64,000 nucleotides of DNA from Arctopsyche grandis (lineage: Eukaryota > Arthropoda > Insecta > Trichoptera > Hydropsychidae), in NCBI RefSeq assembly GCF_051622035.1, contig NC_135362.1, positions 6,513,501 through 6,577,500 on the forward strand, given 5' to 3'. Every line of letters starts with the position of its first letter. Positions within the stretch are counted from its first letter, which is position 1. Below are positions 32,579 through 43,329 of the stretch, in pieces. The notes under the pieces were generated by a model that was given only the letters and a program-made list of their open reading frames with translations, did not search any database and was not told the DNA's origin. The translations under genes and the position numbers were made by a program.

Positions 32579-34714
32579 TCACCAAGAACTAAAATTTTGA
32601 AATTGATACGACGAATCTTTTTTCTTCTTAGTCTGAGGTTCTTGAAGACTTTGATCACTGCTTTTAGCAGTCTTATTGGAAATATCCAAATACTTTCCAA
32701 CCCCTTGACGAAAAACTTTGAGATCATTGGGGCTCTTTTTCCTCTTCAACCGTAAAGTTTCTTCTTCTTTTTCTTTTATTTCTTGTGCGCGTTCTAGAAC
32801 CAACTGCGAAATATAAAATATATATTAAATACGTCCAATTAATAAAAGCAACATAATCATAAAAAATAAATATAGTCACTTGATCATCAGCTTCCTGATA
32901 AGGATCAACGAAAACTTGTGTTGCGGTAATAATAATATCTTCAATTGGACGATCTTTATTATCAACCTCAACCCGCTCCATTGCAGTTAACGTATCCAAT
33001 CCACCGACAAGCTTGCCGAATATGGTATGTTTACCGTCCAAATGTTTACAAGAACGGTATGTGATGAAACTAAAAAATATTTTTATTATAAGAATCGTTT
33101 AAACACCTAAAAACACCATATTTACACAAAAGTCATATTCACAATTGAGATCCATTAGTATTGGGACCGGAATTAGCCATTGATAAAATACCACGGCCGG
33201 AATGATGTAAATTAGGTTTTATATCATCTTCGAATTTTTTGCCCCATATTGATTCACCACCCAAACCAGTTCCAGTAGGATCGCCAGCTTGTACCTGAAA
33301 TATAATAATAGTATAAAAATAAACAAATTCAGTTTTAAAAACATACATATGTACATATACAAACACCGAGATGAAAAAAAATACCATGAAATTGCGAATA
33401 GACCTGTGGAATTTGACACCATTGTAATAACCATTATGACAATGTTTAATAAAATTTTCTCCAGTTTTGGGAACCATATCACTATAGATTTCTAAATTGA
33501 GTGGTCCATGATTAGTGAGCATTCGTACATATCCTGTATAAAAGAAAAATAAAAATAATTTAAAACATCCAAACAAAAAATTTGAAATAACAACAAAAAG
33601 GAAACTTCCATTACCTTTCTTTTTTACCCTTTCATATCTAACATCGTCTTCGTGAATAATAGCAGCTTCATGGTGAGTTTCTGGGACCATAGCGGTAGAT
33701 GTGAAACTGGCTGCTACCGCTCCGGTGGAATAATGTGCAGCATTGAACTTATCAGCTTTTTCTCTAGTGCTTGTTTTGACTTCAGGAGCTTTATAGTCAC
33801 GTTCCAATTCACTCAAAATCTCTTTAGTCTCCATTGAAATGGTTTTAAGACGTGCATTGGGATCGCCTCTTCGAGCAACTTCATCTAAATTTTTGAAAAT
33901 ACCAATATTTAATATAGAAAAAAACCGGTATTAAGAACGAGAAGTATTTACTTACCATCGTCCTCGACTTTCAATTTATTTTTAATATGATGGAATAGAG
34001 AAATGTTGAATTTTTCCAAATGCTGAGGATCTTGCAAAGTGATAAGATCACTTCTCTCAAAAGTTTCGTCTGACACCAGATCTTTCCAATTTTTTCCTTT
34101 TATATTCAATTGCTCTATCGCTTCATAAGAGAAAACGTTACCTGTTACAGATACCGCAACTATGTGCGAGTTTTTAGTGAAAGGTTTAAACAAAACTGGA
34201 CAGTGATATTCGTCACTAGAATTCTTATAAAAATTTAGTTTGATCAAGCCTTTCATGTCCAATGGCTAAAATTATAAAACGAGGTTAGGTTGTGACAGAA
34301 TTAACACACACACACACATCTATGAGAAATAACTTACTCGACCGGTGACAGGGTTGATTTTAAATTTTTTGATGAATTCCAAAACTGGTTGCAGTTCAAA
34401 TATGTTCCCATCTTTATCACAATATGGATTCTTATAAGGATACAAGGACACACAACAATGGTCATAGGGTAGCCTTTTAAACGTGACATCTTCAGTGGAA
34501 GGTAGACCAGGCCTCTTACCACCATATAGAGTTGACCATTCGGTGTATGTAAGATACCTAAGGAAGGAAATCAATTGGTCATCATTGATCATAATTACTG
34601 GAGGTATTGTGAATATATGTATATAGATAACAGTATCATTATAAAATCAACTGCGTGGATTATAATTAATAAAATGACTCACATTTTGTCCTTCTGATGC
34701 TGCTTCTTCCCCAT
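32579..34714 (-). CDS. PPIL2: PPIL2-type U-box / cyclophilin protein
   Basis: Eight exons on the minus strand: 34714-34683, 34557-34338, 34265-33956, 33884-33615, 33533-33385, 33294-33143, 33069-32880, 32803-32579. All introns have GT/AG ends and the frame stays open for 515 codons, close to vertebrate PPIL2 (about 520). The start is [11 protein letters not shown], then YLTYTEW. Residues about 40-110 are the degenerate U-box ([20 protein letters not shown]). A linker follows, with HCPVLFKPF. The cyclophilin domain is at about 278-435 ([46 protein letters not shown]). A basic Lys-rich tail ends in FSSW. Family knowledge: PPIL2 is a nuclear, spliceosome-associated protein with ubiquitin-ligase activity. 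Arg and Phe/Met of the active site are present, but the CypA Trp121 position is His (CKHLDGK). It is divergent from XPC with 1.58 kb between start codons. Confidence 0.95.
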
Positions 34715-34848
34715 CTTTAAAAGATTTACTAATTCTGATCAAAAATATTATTACGGAAACGTCAAAGCGAGAAGCTATCGAAACGAAGATTGACACTTGG
34801 CCGTAAGTACTTTATTTTCGATGCATTATTGCGTACAATATTGGAAAA

Positions 34849-35258
34849 CTAGTGTCGTACCCATAGATATAGAATAACTATATCTATGGTTGTACCCGTT
34901 GATTTCAACGGGTGGTTTCGGAAAGGAATTGATACTTGAATTAAAATAACGTTATGTTATATATGAATATAATGTAAAGTAATTTATAGACACGTGCGCG
35001 CACGTTTTTTAGTGCACGCAAGTTTAGTGCATGCATTACACACTCACCGATCCAACCCGTTTGAAATGATGGATGAATGTGTGTGTGTGTGTGTGTGTGT
35101 CTTCGTGGATGTGTGTATGTCACTCGTCGCTCGGCCTGACGTCGCACATGTCAAACGCTCCACACCCGCCCCCCCCATTTCCCCGCTTCCCGCGTCTTCT
35201 CGACCACTCGACTCTCCACGCGTCCGCCACAAACATATCCGTTTTTATATATATTATT
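34849..35258 (-). mobile_element. Helitron-like element, minus strand
   Basis: Left end CTAG followed by two successive hairpins, CCATAGATATAG/CTATATCTATGG and CCCGTTGATTTCAACGGG. Interior GTCGCTCGGCCTGACGTC, CACATGTCA and the far end CCGTTTTTATATATAT match (inverted) 42,835-43,030 and, in part, 13,845-14,105. A (GT)n run is at 35,077-35,101. Confidence 0.6.
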
Positions 35259-35261
35259 ATA

Positions 35262-35870
35262 TGGTAATTGGATTATTAGTCACATTGCGATCACCCAAAA
35301 GACAATTTTTGCCATGAAAATCACGAAAACGAAATATTTGGCACTTGAGTTCTCGTTAGTATGGTAGTTATCGTTAGTATGATGGACTTTTCAGCTGCCA
35401 GATGTTCCGTTATAGAGATTTTAGTGACTTTTGGGCGAGCGTTTTGTGGGCAATAATCACCGAACCATATTATATTTTATGTTATTTTAAATAAGCGAAG
35501 TAGTTTGGTAAAAATACTGAGAAGCTAGTGAAATTATAATTCATATTATATTGAAGAAGCCAACATATCAGAAATATTTTAAAAGTCCATCATACTAACG
35601 AGAACTCGAGTGCCAAATATTCTCTATTCACGATTTTTGGTTCGGTGATTACCGGTCAGAAAGTCACTAAAATCTCTATAACGGAACATTTGGCAGCCGA
35701 AAAGTCCATCATACTAACAAGAACTTGAGTGCCAAATATTGTGTCTTCGCGATTTTCATGACAAAAATTGTCTTTGTGACTACCGGAATGTGACGAATAG
35801 TCCAATTACTACGATTTTTATGGCAAAAATTGTCTTTTGGTCGATTGTAATGTGCGTTATACTCCAATTA
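35262..35870. mobile_element. Foldback element with long, internally repeated arms
   Basis: The left arm (TAATTGGATTATTAGTCACA, AAAGACAATTTTTGCCATG, ATTTGGCACTTGAGTTCTCG, AGTATGATGGACTTTTC) returns inverted at 35,580-35,870, where some units are present twice. Repeated GGTTCGGTGATTA words lie at 35,455 and 35,637. There is no coding content. Confidence 0.7.
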
Positions 35871-35924
35871 CCCCCAGATACATACATACATATGAATATT
35901 TCTTTTGGTATTTTCCGTCATAGA

Positions 35925-36005
35925 TAAATTATTATCATGGTAATATGTAGCTGATCGTCATCTACTGCTGAAGACTATTCCAATGCAACCTCACACATTT
36001 ATTTC
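35925..36005 (-). pseudogene. RTE-type LINE 3' tail remnant
   Basis: The minus strand reads GGATGGACGAAATAAATG, CTTCAGCAGTAGATGACGA, then CATGATAATAATTT. This parallels the end of the RTE remnant at 25,855 (EAF-QQWM then an ATGATA-type tail). It is short and shifted. Confidence 0.4.
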
Positions 36006-36290
36006 GTCCATCCATTGTACTTTTATTTGTATTTATATTTCTGGCCGTTAAATAGTTGCTTGTGAGTGACAGTTGAATATTTGTAAATGTGATTTGTGCC
36101 TGTCTCTGCATGCTTGGTTTCGCCTTCTGGTATTTCTCCATTTCAAATCAGTAATATTATTACCATTTTTCATTAAATTTCGAAATGTTCGCAATATTTA
36201 TACTTTAAAAGAAAAAAACTGGTTTGATGTCTGTTATTTATTTACGCGCCAAAATAATTATCATTTTATTTCAGTTCTTAAATTGTCAAT

Positions 36291-39200
36291 ATGAGGAAAA
36301 GTCAAAGAGTAACCGTTAAAAAGATAAGCTATAAGGACGATGAAGATGGTGGAGATGATGAGGGCGAAAAAGATTTTGAAGATTCGGGTTCTGAAGCGTC
36401 AATACATAATGAGGATGCTAGTGAAGAATCAAATAATAGTTCTGGGAACGAATTCGTAGAAAAAAACTCGCCCGTTATAAAGAAGTCGCCCTTTAAAAAG
36501 AACTCGCTTGTTATAAAGAACCCGTCAGTTAAAAAGAAATCACCAAGAGTCAAAAAACAACAAGAACAAAGACAATCAACTTCCAAATTTACCGGTAAAA
36601 TTCTTAAACAGATCAGCCAATCAATGAGTACTCCTGCTACAGTTGAGATGGATACAAACACACCTTTTACTGTGAAAGATTTAACTGAACAAGAAAAATT
36701 ATTGCCAGATTTCCTCAATTTATCCGAGAGTGGTATATATTATATTACAAATGAACCCATCTTGAATGTTTGTTGTGTTTGAAATAAATCTTGTTATATT
36801 AATTAACAGATTCAGATAGCGACTGTGAAAATGAAAAATCTACTGAATATTCTGCAGAACCTTTAGATTACAAATCCTTTCTGGAAAAGGATATCATACC
36901 AAAACCCGGACCATCTAATAGTTTCAATGAAGTAATTACTGGTGAAAAGATTAAAAATGAATTAGAACGTTTGAGTGATTCTGATTCTGATTCTGAAATG
37001 GTAAAAATTACTTAAGATACTTTTCTCTGATTTTAATACTAAACTAATTATACTGATTTGAATTTATTTTATAGGTAGACGTTTCTAAGGCTGCTTCTGT
37101 CACCGCACCACCTAAAAAATTACAATTTCAAAATATATTTGAGCATAATAAAAAATTTGACGAAGTTAAAAAGAGTCTTGAGATATACAATAAAAAACAC
37201 CCCACAATTGAAGATCCTTCTTGTGATGTCAATGCTCTTTTAGCTATGGGAGAGACTCATGATGTCAAAAATTTTAAAAATGATAATTCAGATTTCAGTG
37301 ATTCAGATAATGAAGATTTGGAAGAGGTTAAAGGTAAAATTTAAAATGTATTTATTGTATTGCAGCATACATGGATGTATGTATGCGGGCTTTTAAATGA
37401 TATATATGTTAAAACATGTGTATTTATTGATAATTTAGGAGAAAGGGTTCCTCAAGTGAATATTCCAAAAGGTGGAATTCAAGTTGTAGTTGATCTTCCA
37501 GCTGGCGTTAAAAAGAGTAAAAAACTAGACATTGAAATGATGATGAAACGTCGTATAAATAGGGTGAAGAAAGAGTATCAAGTTTATATGCATAAAGTTC
37601 ATGTGCTCAGTTGGATAGCTCATGGAAATTATCTGAATAAAATAGTTAACAATATGGATTTAATGGCTGCTGCTTTATCTCTCATACCCTCGGAACATTG
37701 CTATCCAAGCAATAGAATTAATCTTAAATATTTGGAGCAAATTTGTAAATGGTACTATGAAGCTTTGGATGTGAAAGAGGATAGAAATGAATTTAAATAT
37801 AGACCAAATAAGCAACCTCTTGATATTTCTTTAATGCTACAAATCAACAAAAAACTCTTCACAAGCAATAAAAGTAAAGTTTTAATATTTATTAGTTTAC
37901 TTAGAGCACTTGGAGTTAAATGTAGATTAGTGCTCTCTTTTTGTGTTGTTTCGTTGCGACCACCAGTCACTGAACTTTGTTCTTTAACAAGCAAAAAGGA
38001 AAATATTATAAAAGAGGGTTCAAAGTATTTTAAATCTCAAAATTCAAAAGAGAACACGAAAAAGGTTGAAAAATCCAATAAAGCCAAGAATAATTCCGCT
38101 AAAAAAACTGATAAGATTCCTCAACTTGATGGCGCTGATGATGGTGATCGATCTAAAACTAGAAGTCACAATACTAGAGCTAAAAAGTTATCTCTTATTA
38201 AAAAAGATAGTGTTAAAAAACACTCACCAAAGCCGCCTGACAATGTATCATATTGGGATCAAATAACTAAAAATGTCATTGAAAGCGATGATGAAAGAGT
38301 GAGTCACAAAGATTTGACTAAAGTTGTATCACCCTCTCGACTAAGATTAAATACTCCGGCGGCTAAAAATACAGAGAGTTTAAAAATCAAATCAAAATCA
38401 ATTGGTAAGAAAGTAGTCAGTGTTAAGAATAATCAAAATGTTGCGTCAAGTTCCAACGTTAAAGGAAAATCGCTTAATATAAATTCTAAAGAACAATCTA
38501 AAAATGCTGAAAAATCAAAATCGACAGCTAAAAGTGGTGAGAATAATTCAAAAAGAAAATTATCAAACAGTAACGCTTCTATTTCTGCACTAAAGAAAAA
38601 GGCTAAAACTAGCGACTACTTTGTGGAGGAAAAACAAAATCCAAAAACAAAAATTATCAACAGTGATTCTAAAATCAAAATCTCTGAAAAAAAATCTGGC
38701 GTTAAGAAGAAAACAACTAGTGAGTATTTTGAAGACGACAAAAAACCTACATTGAAAGGTAAATGTATATATGTATATGCTAACTGGTGCCACTTTAGTA
38801 TGCGGTCTACCTTTACATATCTACTTTAGTATGCGATCTACCTTCACGTTTTTACTTTAAAATGCAGTCTCACTGTCTCAGTTCTCGCGTGTGACAGTGA
38901 GACTGAATAATACCGACCCTAACAACCTAATCTTAAATTAATAGGGCCAACCCTAACTTAACCTAACCTAACCTGACCCTTAAATAAATAGGTGTTGGCT
39001 GCTAAGATATGTTTTTTTTTTGTGAGAATATTGATGAAATAAAACATAAAAAAAATATATATATCTTAGCAGCTAACACCTATTTATTTAAGGGTCAGGT
39101 TAGGTTAGGTTAAGTTTAGGTTGGCCCTATAAAAAACAAAAATTATAATAAACAGGTCGTTGCTACGATACAAATAAAAAAAAAAATAGTCGACTGCGAT

Positions 39201-42200
39201 TAAAAGGTAGTTCGCATTGGTAAGGTAGACCAAATACTAAAGTGCCACCTGCTAACTTGTATCATATTATCATGTAAATCAACTCGTAATCTTAAATAAT
39301 TAATTTCATTAAGGTAAAAGTGGAATTACAAGGAACCGTCGAGATTCTAACACTAGTGATGTCGAATTTGTTCCCAACAAAAAGCGAAGCATCAGCAAAG
39401 TCGACAGACGAGTTTTATCCACCGACGACGACCACTCTCAAGACGAGAAGAAAAAGAAAGGAATAAATATATGGTGTGAAGTTTATGTCGAAGAAGAGGA
39501 ACAGTGGATATCTGTTGACATTTTAAAAGGCCAAGTTCACTGCCTCAGTCAAATTTATGTGGGGTTTCTAAAATTCAACATGTTTTATTATACATATTAC
39601 TACTGCAATTTTTATTTACATACTTATTTTTGTCATGCAACAGAACAGAGCACGCCATCCAGTATCATACGTAGTTACTTGGGACAATAATGGCCACATC
39701 AAAGATGTAACCAGACGCTACGTTCCACATTGGAATACTACGACGCGTAAACTAAGAACTAATGCTACATGGTATGAAGCAGCACTGCGACCGTGGATGG
39801 CTCCGGCTCATTTAAGGGACAGACGGGAAGATGAACAACTAGACAGGCTACAATTGGACGCACCGATGCCTCAAACAGTTTCCGAGTATGTCATACATTT
39901 CATATCTAATAAAATCTATGCATTATATAAAAATTCAACACATTCTTCAGATTCAAAAATCATCCATTGTACGCCTTGAAACGGCATCTTCTCAAATTTG
40001 AAGTCATATACCCGTCCAATGCCCCAACGCTAGGTTTTGTGCGAAATGAAGCTGTTTATGCCAGAGAGTGCGTTCACATATGCCGTTCTCGGGAAACTTG
40101 GGTTAAAGAAGCCAAAGTCGTCCGACCTGGAGAAACACCCTATAAAATTGTTAAAGCTAGACCAAAATATGATAAGGTATGATCATCATCTGAATATACG
40201 TCATCATCATATATATATAATAGCGCTATTCCATCTGTGTGTCTGAGATAACCCTCGACGTACTATAATAGTCGTTTTGATTCGACGTACATATGTACGT
40301 CACAGCTAAACCTCTGCCAAAACGTATATACGAATACAATAACAAAAGAAAAAAACTTCTATATATACTAATTGCTACCAATGTTTCCTCTTGGCAGAGA
40401 ACCATCTATTGAAAATTTATTTAATTAATTAATAAATAAATTTTTCTATTGGTGTTTTATATTGTTTACATGTACATAGGCAAGTAGGTAGTTTTTACCA
40501 TTTTTTTTTTTCATATTAAACAATAAAATATATTTAAAAGGTTTTTGAAAAAAATTCGACCGCGTGGAGATCGAACACATGACCGACGACATATTTCTTT
40601 TAATTATTTTTATTTAATAACCTAATATACCAACACCCAAGCGATGTTATGACATCGGGTACAACCCTAGTTATATATACATAATCGGTCTCCTTGACGT
40701 GACAGAATGTCAAATGACTGAAAACGCAAATATCGGAAGGCAAAGATCGAAAATCGAAAGATCTTAAGTCGAAAGATCAAAAAAAAATGGTGCATGGTAA
40801 ACGGTACATACTCACTTAATTTGCGCGAGCAGGATACAACAGGAACAAGAGGAACAGGCGTTTCCTCCCGTAATCTGCGCGCGCACATTAATACGGGAGG
40901 AAAAGCATGTTCCTCTTGTTCCTGTTGTATCCTGCTCGCGCAAATTAAGTGAGTATATACGTGAGTATGTACCGTTTACCATGCACCATTTTTTTTTGAT
41001 ATTGCGACTTAAGATCTTTCGATTTTCGATCTTTGCCTTCCGATATTTGCGTTTTCTGTCATTTAACATTCTGTCTCGTCACGTAGACCCATACATAATA
41101 TAGCTATTCTGTCTGTCTAAGATAACGCTCGCCGTACTATAATAGTCGTTTCGACTTTACATACGTACATATGTACGTCACAGCTAAACCTCTGCCAAAA
41201 CGTATATACAAATACAATAACAAAAGAAAAAAACATCTACATATACTCTTTCTTACCAATGTTTCCACTTGGCAGAGAATTTACCGCCATCTATTGAAAA
41301 TATATTTAATTGATTAATTTAATTACTTAATTTTTCTATTGGTGTTTTATATTGTTTACATGTAGGTAGGTAGGTTTTTACCTTTGTTTCATATTAAACA
41401 ATTAAATATAAATTAAATATATTTAAAAGGTATTTGAAAAAAATGTAACCGCGTGGGGATCGAACACATGACCGATGCCAACACCCATGCAATGATATGT
41501 CATCGGGTATAACACTAGTAGATTATAATACTGACCTTTTCTGTATAATGAAGATGTCATGGATTTTAGCTCTCGGGAAAGTGCATAACTGATATTCCGC
41601 TAGAGATATTCGGACCTTGGCAAGTTGATGATTATATACCGCCGACAGCTGAAGATGGTAAAGTACCTCGGAACCCTTACGGTAATGTTGAACTATTCAA
41701 ACCGTGTATGCTTCCTGGAGGAACTGTTCATTTATCTCGTGAGTATATTTCTCTAATAGGTGTTTTAAACCAAATAGTTCTTATTATGACAATATTGTGT
41801 TATTTTGTAGTGCCCGGTTTAAATAGGGTTGCTAAAAAGTTGAATATTGACTGTGCGTCGGCTATGGTCGGGTTTGATTACCATACTGGTGGATCACATC
41901 CAGTCTACGATGGGTTTGTCGTATGCGAAGAATTCAAAGAAGTTATTATAGCAGCTTGGGAACAGGTAATATAATGAAATTTATTTTTTTTTATTTTTAC
42001 AAATTTGTTTACATATGTATGTATATGTATGTATGTATTATGCTAGGAACAAGAGGAAGCTGGAAATCGTGCAAGGGAAAAGATAGAAAAGCGAGTTTAT
42101 GGAAATTGGAGAAGAATCATACGTGGTTTGTTTATACGTAAACGATTACAAGCTAAATATGCCTTTCAGTTAGAAACCGAACCCGAGAATCTCGAAGTTA

Positions 42201-42226
42201 AAAAAACAAAAAAATCTAAAAAGTAA
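36291..42226 (+). CDS. XPC: XPC / Mus210 nucleotide-excision-repair protein
   Basis: Ten exons: 36291-36732, 36810-37000, 37075-37333, 37439-38758, 39314-39558, 39644-39885, 39951-40176, 41570-41738, 41811-41965, 42047-42226. The joined frame is open for 1142 codons. Residues 1-300 are acidic and Ser/Lys-rich with KK(S/N)(P/S/L) repeats. A transglutaminase-like domain is split by a basic, disordered insert (about 480-780): [14 protein letters not shown] and [14 protein letters not shown] before it, [16 protein letters not shown] after it. BHD1 begins [19 protein letters not shown] (about 903), then BHD2 and BHD3 ([19 protein letters not shown], about 1035-1075). The C-terminus is Lys-rich. 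Family knowledge: XPC, with RAD23 and centrin, recognises helix-distorting damage in global-genome repair. Introns 4 and 7 hold transposons. The 489-codon frame at 37,360 begins before the true exon-4 acceptor (37,439). Confidence 0.95.
38786..39249. mobile_element. Hairpin MITE in XPC intron 4, 464 bp
   Basis: Ends GGTGCCACTTTAGTAT and, inverted, ATACTAAAGTGCCACC. Flanked by the 8-bp duplication TGCTAACT (38,778-38,785 and 39,250-39,257). Inner arms near 38,930-39,008 and 39,060-39,130 pair (CTAACTTAACCTAACCTAA, AATAAATAGGTGTTGGCTGC). The arms hold short TTAGG/CCTAA runs. A separate inner hairpin is CAGTCTCACTGTC/GACAGTGAGACTG (38,863-38,906). Confidence 0.82.
40207..40670 (+). mobile_element. 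Helitron-like element in XPC intron 7, first of a pair
   Basis: TCATATATATATAATAGCGC start after A. Hairpin CGATGTTATGACATCG and CTAG end before T. Shares AATAGTCGTTTTGATTCGAC, GTCACAGCTAAACCTCTGCC, ATTGGTGTTTTATATTGTTT and ATCGAACACATGACCGAC with its neighbour and with 25,334. Confidence 0.75.
40671..41518 (+). mobile_element. Second Helitron-like element, interrupted by an hAT-type MITE
   Basis: Its start (TTATATATACATAAT) abuts the CTAG end of the previous copy. Seven bases in, the hAT-type MITE is inserted. The element resumes at 41,100 (ATAGCTATTCTGTCTGTC) and ends with hairpin CAATGATATGTCATCGGG and CTAG at 41,515-41,518. Confidence 0.72.
40686..41091. mobile_element. hAT-type hairpin MITE, copy 2 (406 bp)
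   Basis: Flanked by the 8-bp duplication TACATAAT (40,678-40,685 and 41,092-41,099). Ends CGGTCTCCTTGACGTGACAG and CTGTCTCGTCACGTAGACCC. The arms match copy 1 almost throughout, including GAGCAGGATACAACAGGAAC twice, inverted. The frames at 40,667-41,069 are inside it. Confidence 0.9.
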
Positions 42227-42423
42227 TTTACAAAGTACAATTCTACAATGATTGAAGCAATAGTATTTTTATATATAATATGTATATGTATGTAGATATT
42301 GCTAAACGTACAAATATTACCTAATAAAAATTTTGTGTTTATATGTATAATTACGTAAAAAAATGTTACTAATCCATTTCGTTTCATTTCATTTAGATTT
42401 AAATATCACAAACGCTTAACCAT

Positions 42424-42459
42424 GAAATGCTGACATTAAACGCTTAATGTCAGCATTTT
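42424..42459. terminator. Hairpin 200 bp after the XPC stop
   Basis: Arms AAATGCTGACATTAA and TTAATGTCAGCATTT around a CGC-containing loop. It may simply be a repeat relic; a role in 3' end formation is not shown. AATAAA-type words lie at 42,321 and 42,497. Confidence 0.3.
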
Positions 42460-42834
42460 ATTTTATTATGAAAAGTGCTAGCTATTGCCATTGCAATAAA
42501 ATTAAATATATAATGTACAAATATATCATATTTATTCCCAATTCATAATTCAGTTGTAAAATATATATACACAGAAAGAATGAAACACCATCAATATTGC
42601 AAATTTTACATATTTGTTGGGAACGTTATACAAATAAATAAAAAAATACTGAACAAACCTCAACACTTGTTACGATTTTTTATTTTATCTATGTACCGTA
42701 GTAAAAAATCACCTTTTCATGATCCAGAAAAAATGTGTGCGTGTGTTAGTATGTGTGTCTGTGTATTTTGAAGATTTTTTAAACATCGTTGGCCCAATCG
42801 AATTGAGAGTTAGTAAAAGTTTTAACTTAATACC
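42460..42834. other. No gene recognised
   Basis: AT-rich DNA with a GT-rich run at 42,735-42,767. No coding signal. Confidence 0.4.
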
Positions 42835-43035
42835 AAATATAATATAATATGTATAAAAACGAACGCGATGTGTTTGGGTATGTTTGTGACGGAAGCGTGG
42901 AGACAGCTAATCAGACTCACAGAGACGCACAGCCAATCAGAGTCTAGTGGTCGAGGTGACACGGGGAAGGGGGGGGGGGGGGTGTAAAGCGTCTGACATG
43001 TGTGACGTCAGGCCGAGCGACGGGAACATACACCA
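42835..43035 (+). mobile_element. Helitron-like fragment, plus strand
   Basis: The inverse of 34,849-35,255: TATAAAAACGAACGCG, ATGTTTGTGACGGAAGCGTG, a G-run at 42,967-42,981, and GACATGTGTGACGTCAGGCC. The terminal hairpin is missing. Confidence 0.5.
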
Positions 43036-43329
43036 GGGATTCCGAATATTCGTTAAATGAATTATTCGAATATCGAATATTGAAATCATGAAATATTCGA
43101 GTATTCGAAAAATTATAGAAAGTTTTAGATGTAGAAAAAAAATAACCAAAAGAAAAAAACGAACATATTCATAATAAAAATATTTATTTAAAATTTAAAA
43201 AGTGCATTAAAAGTTTCAAATTTCAGATTTGTTCGCAGTTTCCTGTTGTAAATATCAATAAGGATAATGCTTACAATTTATAACTTGAATGTTTAAATAG
43301 TTCTCACCTTTGTGGGAATCTCGTCACCA

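Larger units (their letters stand above)
34715..36290. promoter_or_regulatory. Divergent PPIL2-XPC intergenic region filled with repeats
   Basis: Both genes must start from here. The 130 bp next to the PPIL2 ATG and about 280 bp next to the XPC ATG are not obviously repetitive and are the likely core promoters. The middle is occupied by a Helitron-like element (34,849-35,255), a foldback (35,262-35,870) and an RTE tail (35,925-36,005). Confidence 0.5.

Noticed and set aside
33139..33834. 231-codon ORF as a stand-alone cyclophilin
   Set aside because: It reads through two PPIL2 introns (33,386-33,614 region and 33,295-33,384). True exons are shorter and join to six others.
35073..35103. Possible Z-DNA regulatory tract (GT)n
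   Set aside because: It lies inside a Helitron-like element and is short; no evidence for function.
36329..36718. 129-codon minus-strand ORF
   Set aside because: Antisense shadow of the Lys/Ser/Glu-rich XPC exon 1.
37360..38829. 489-codon ORF taken as one complete gene
   Set aside because: It is XPC exon 4 (37,439-38,758) plus intron sequence at both ends. Upstream and downstream exons join in frame across GT/AG borders.
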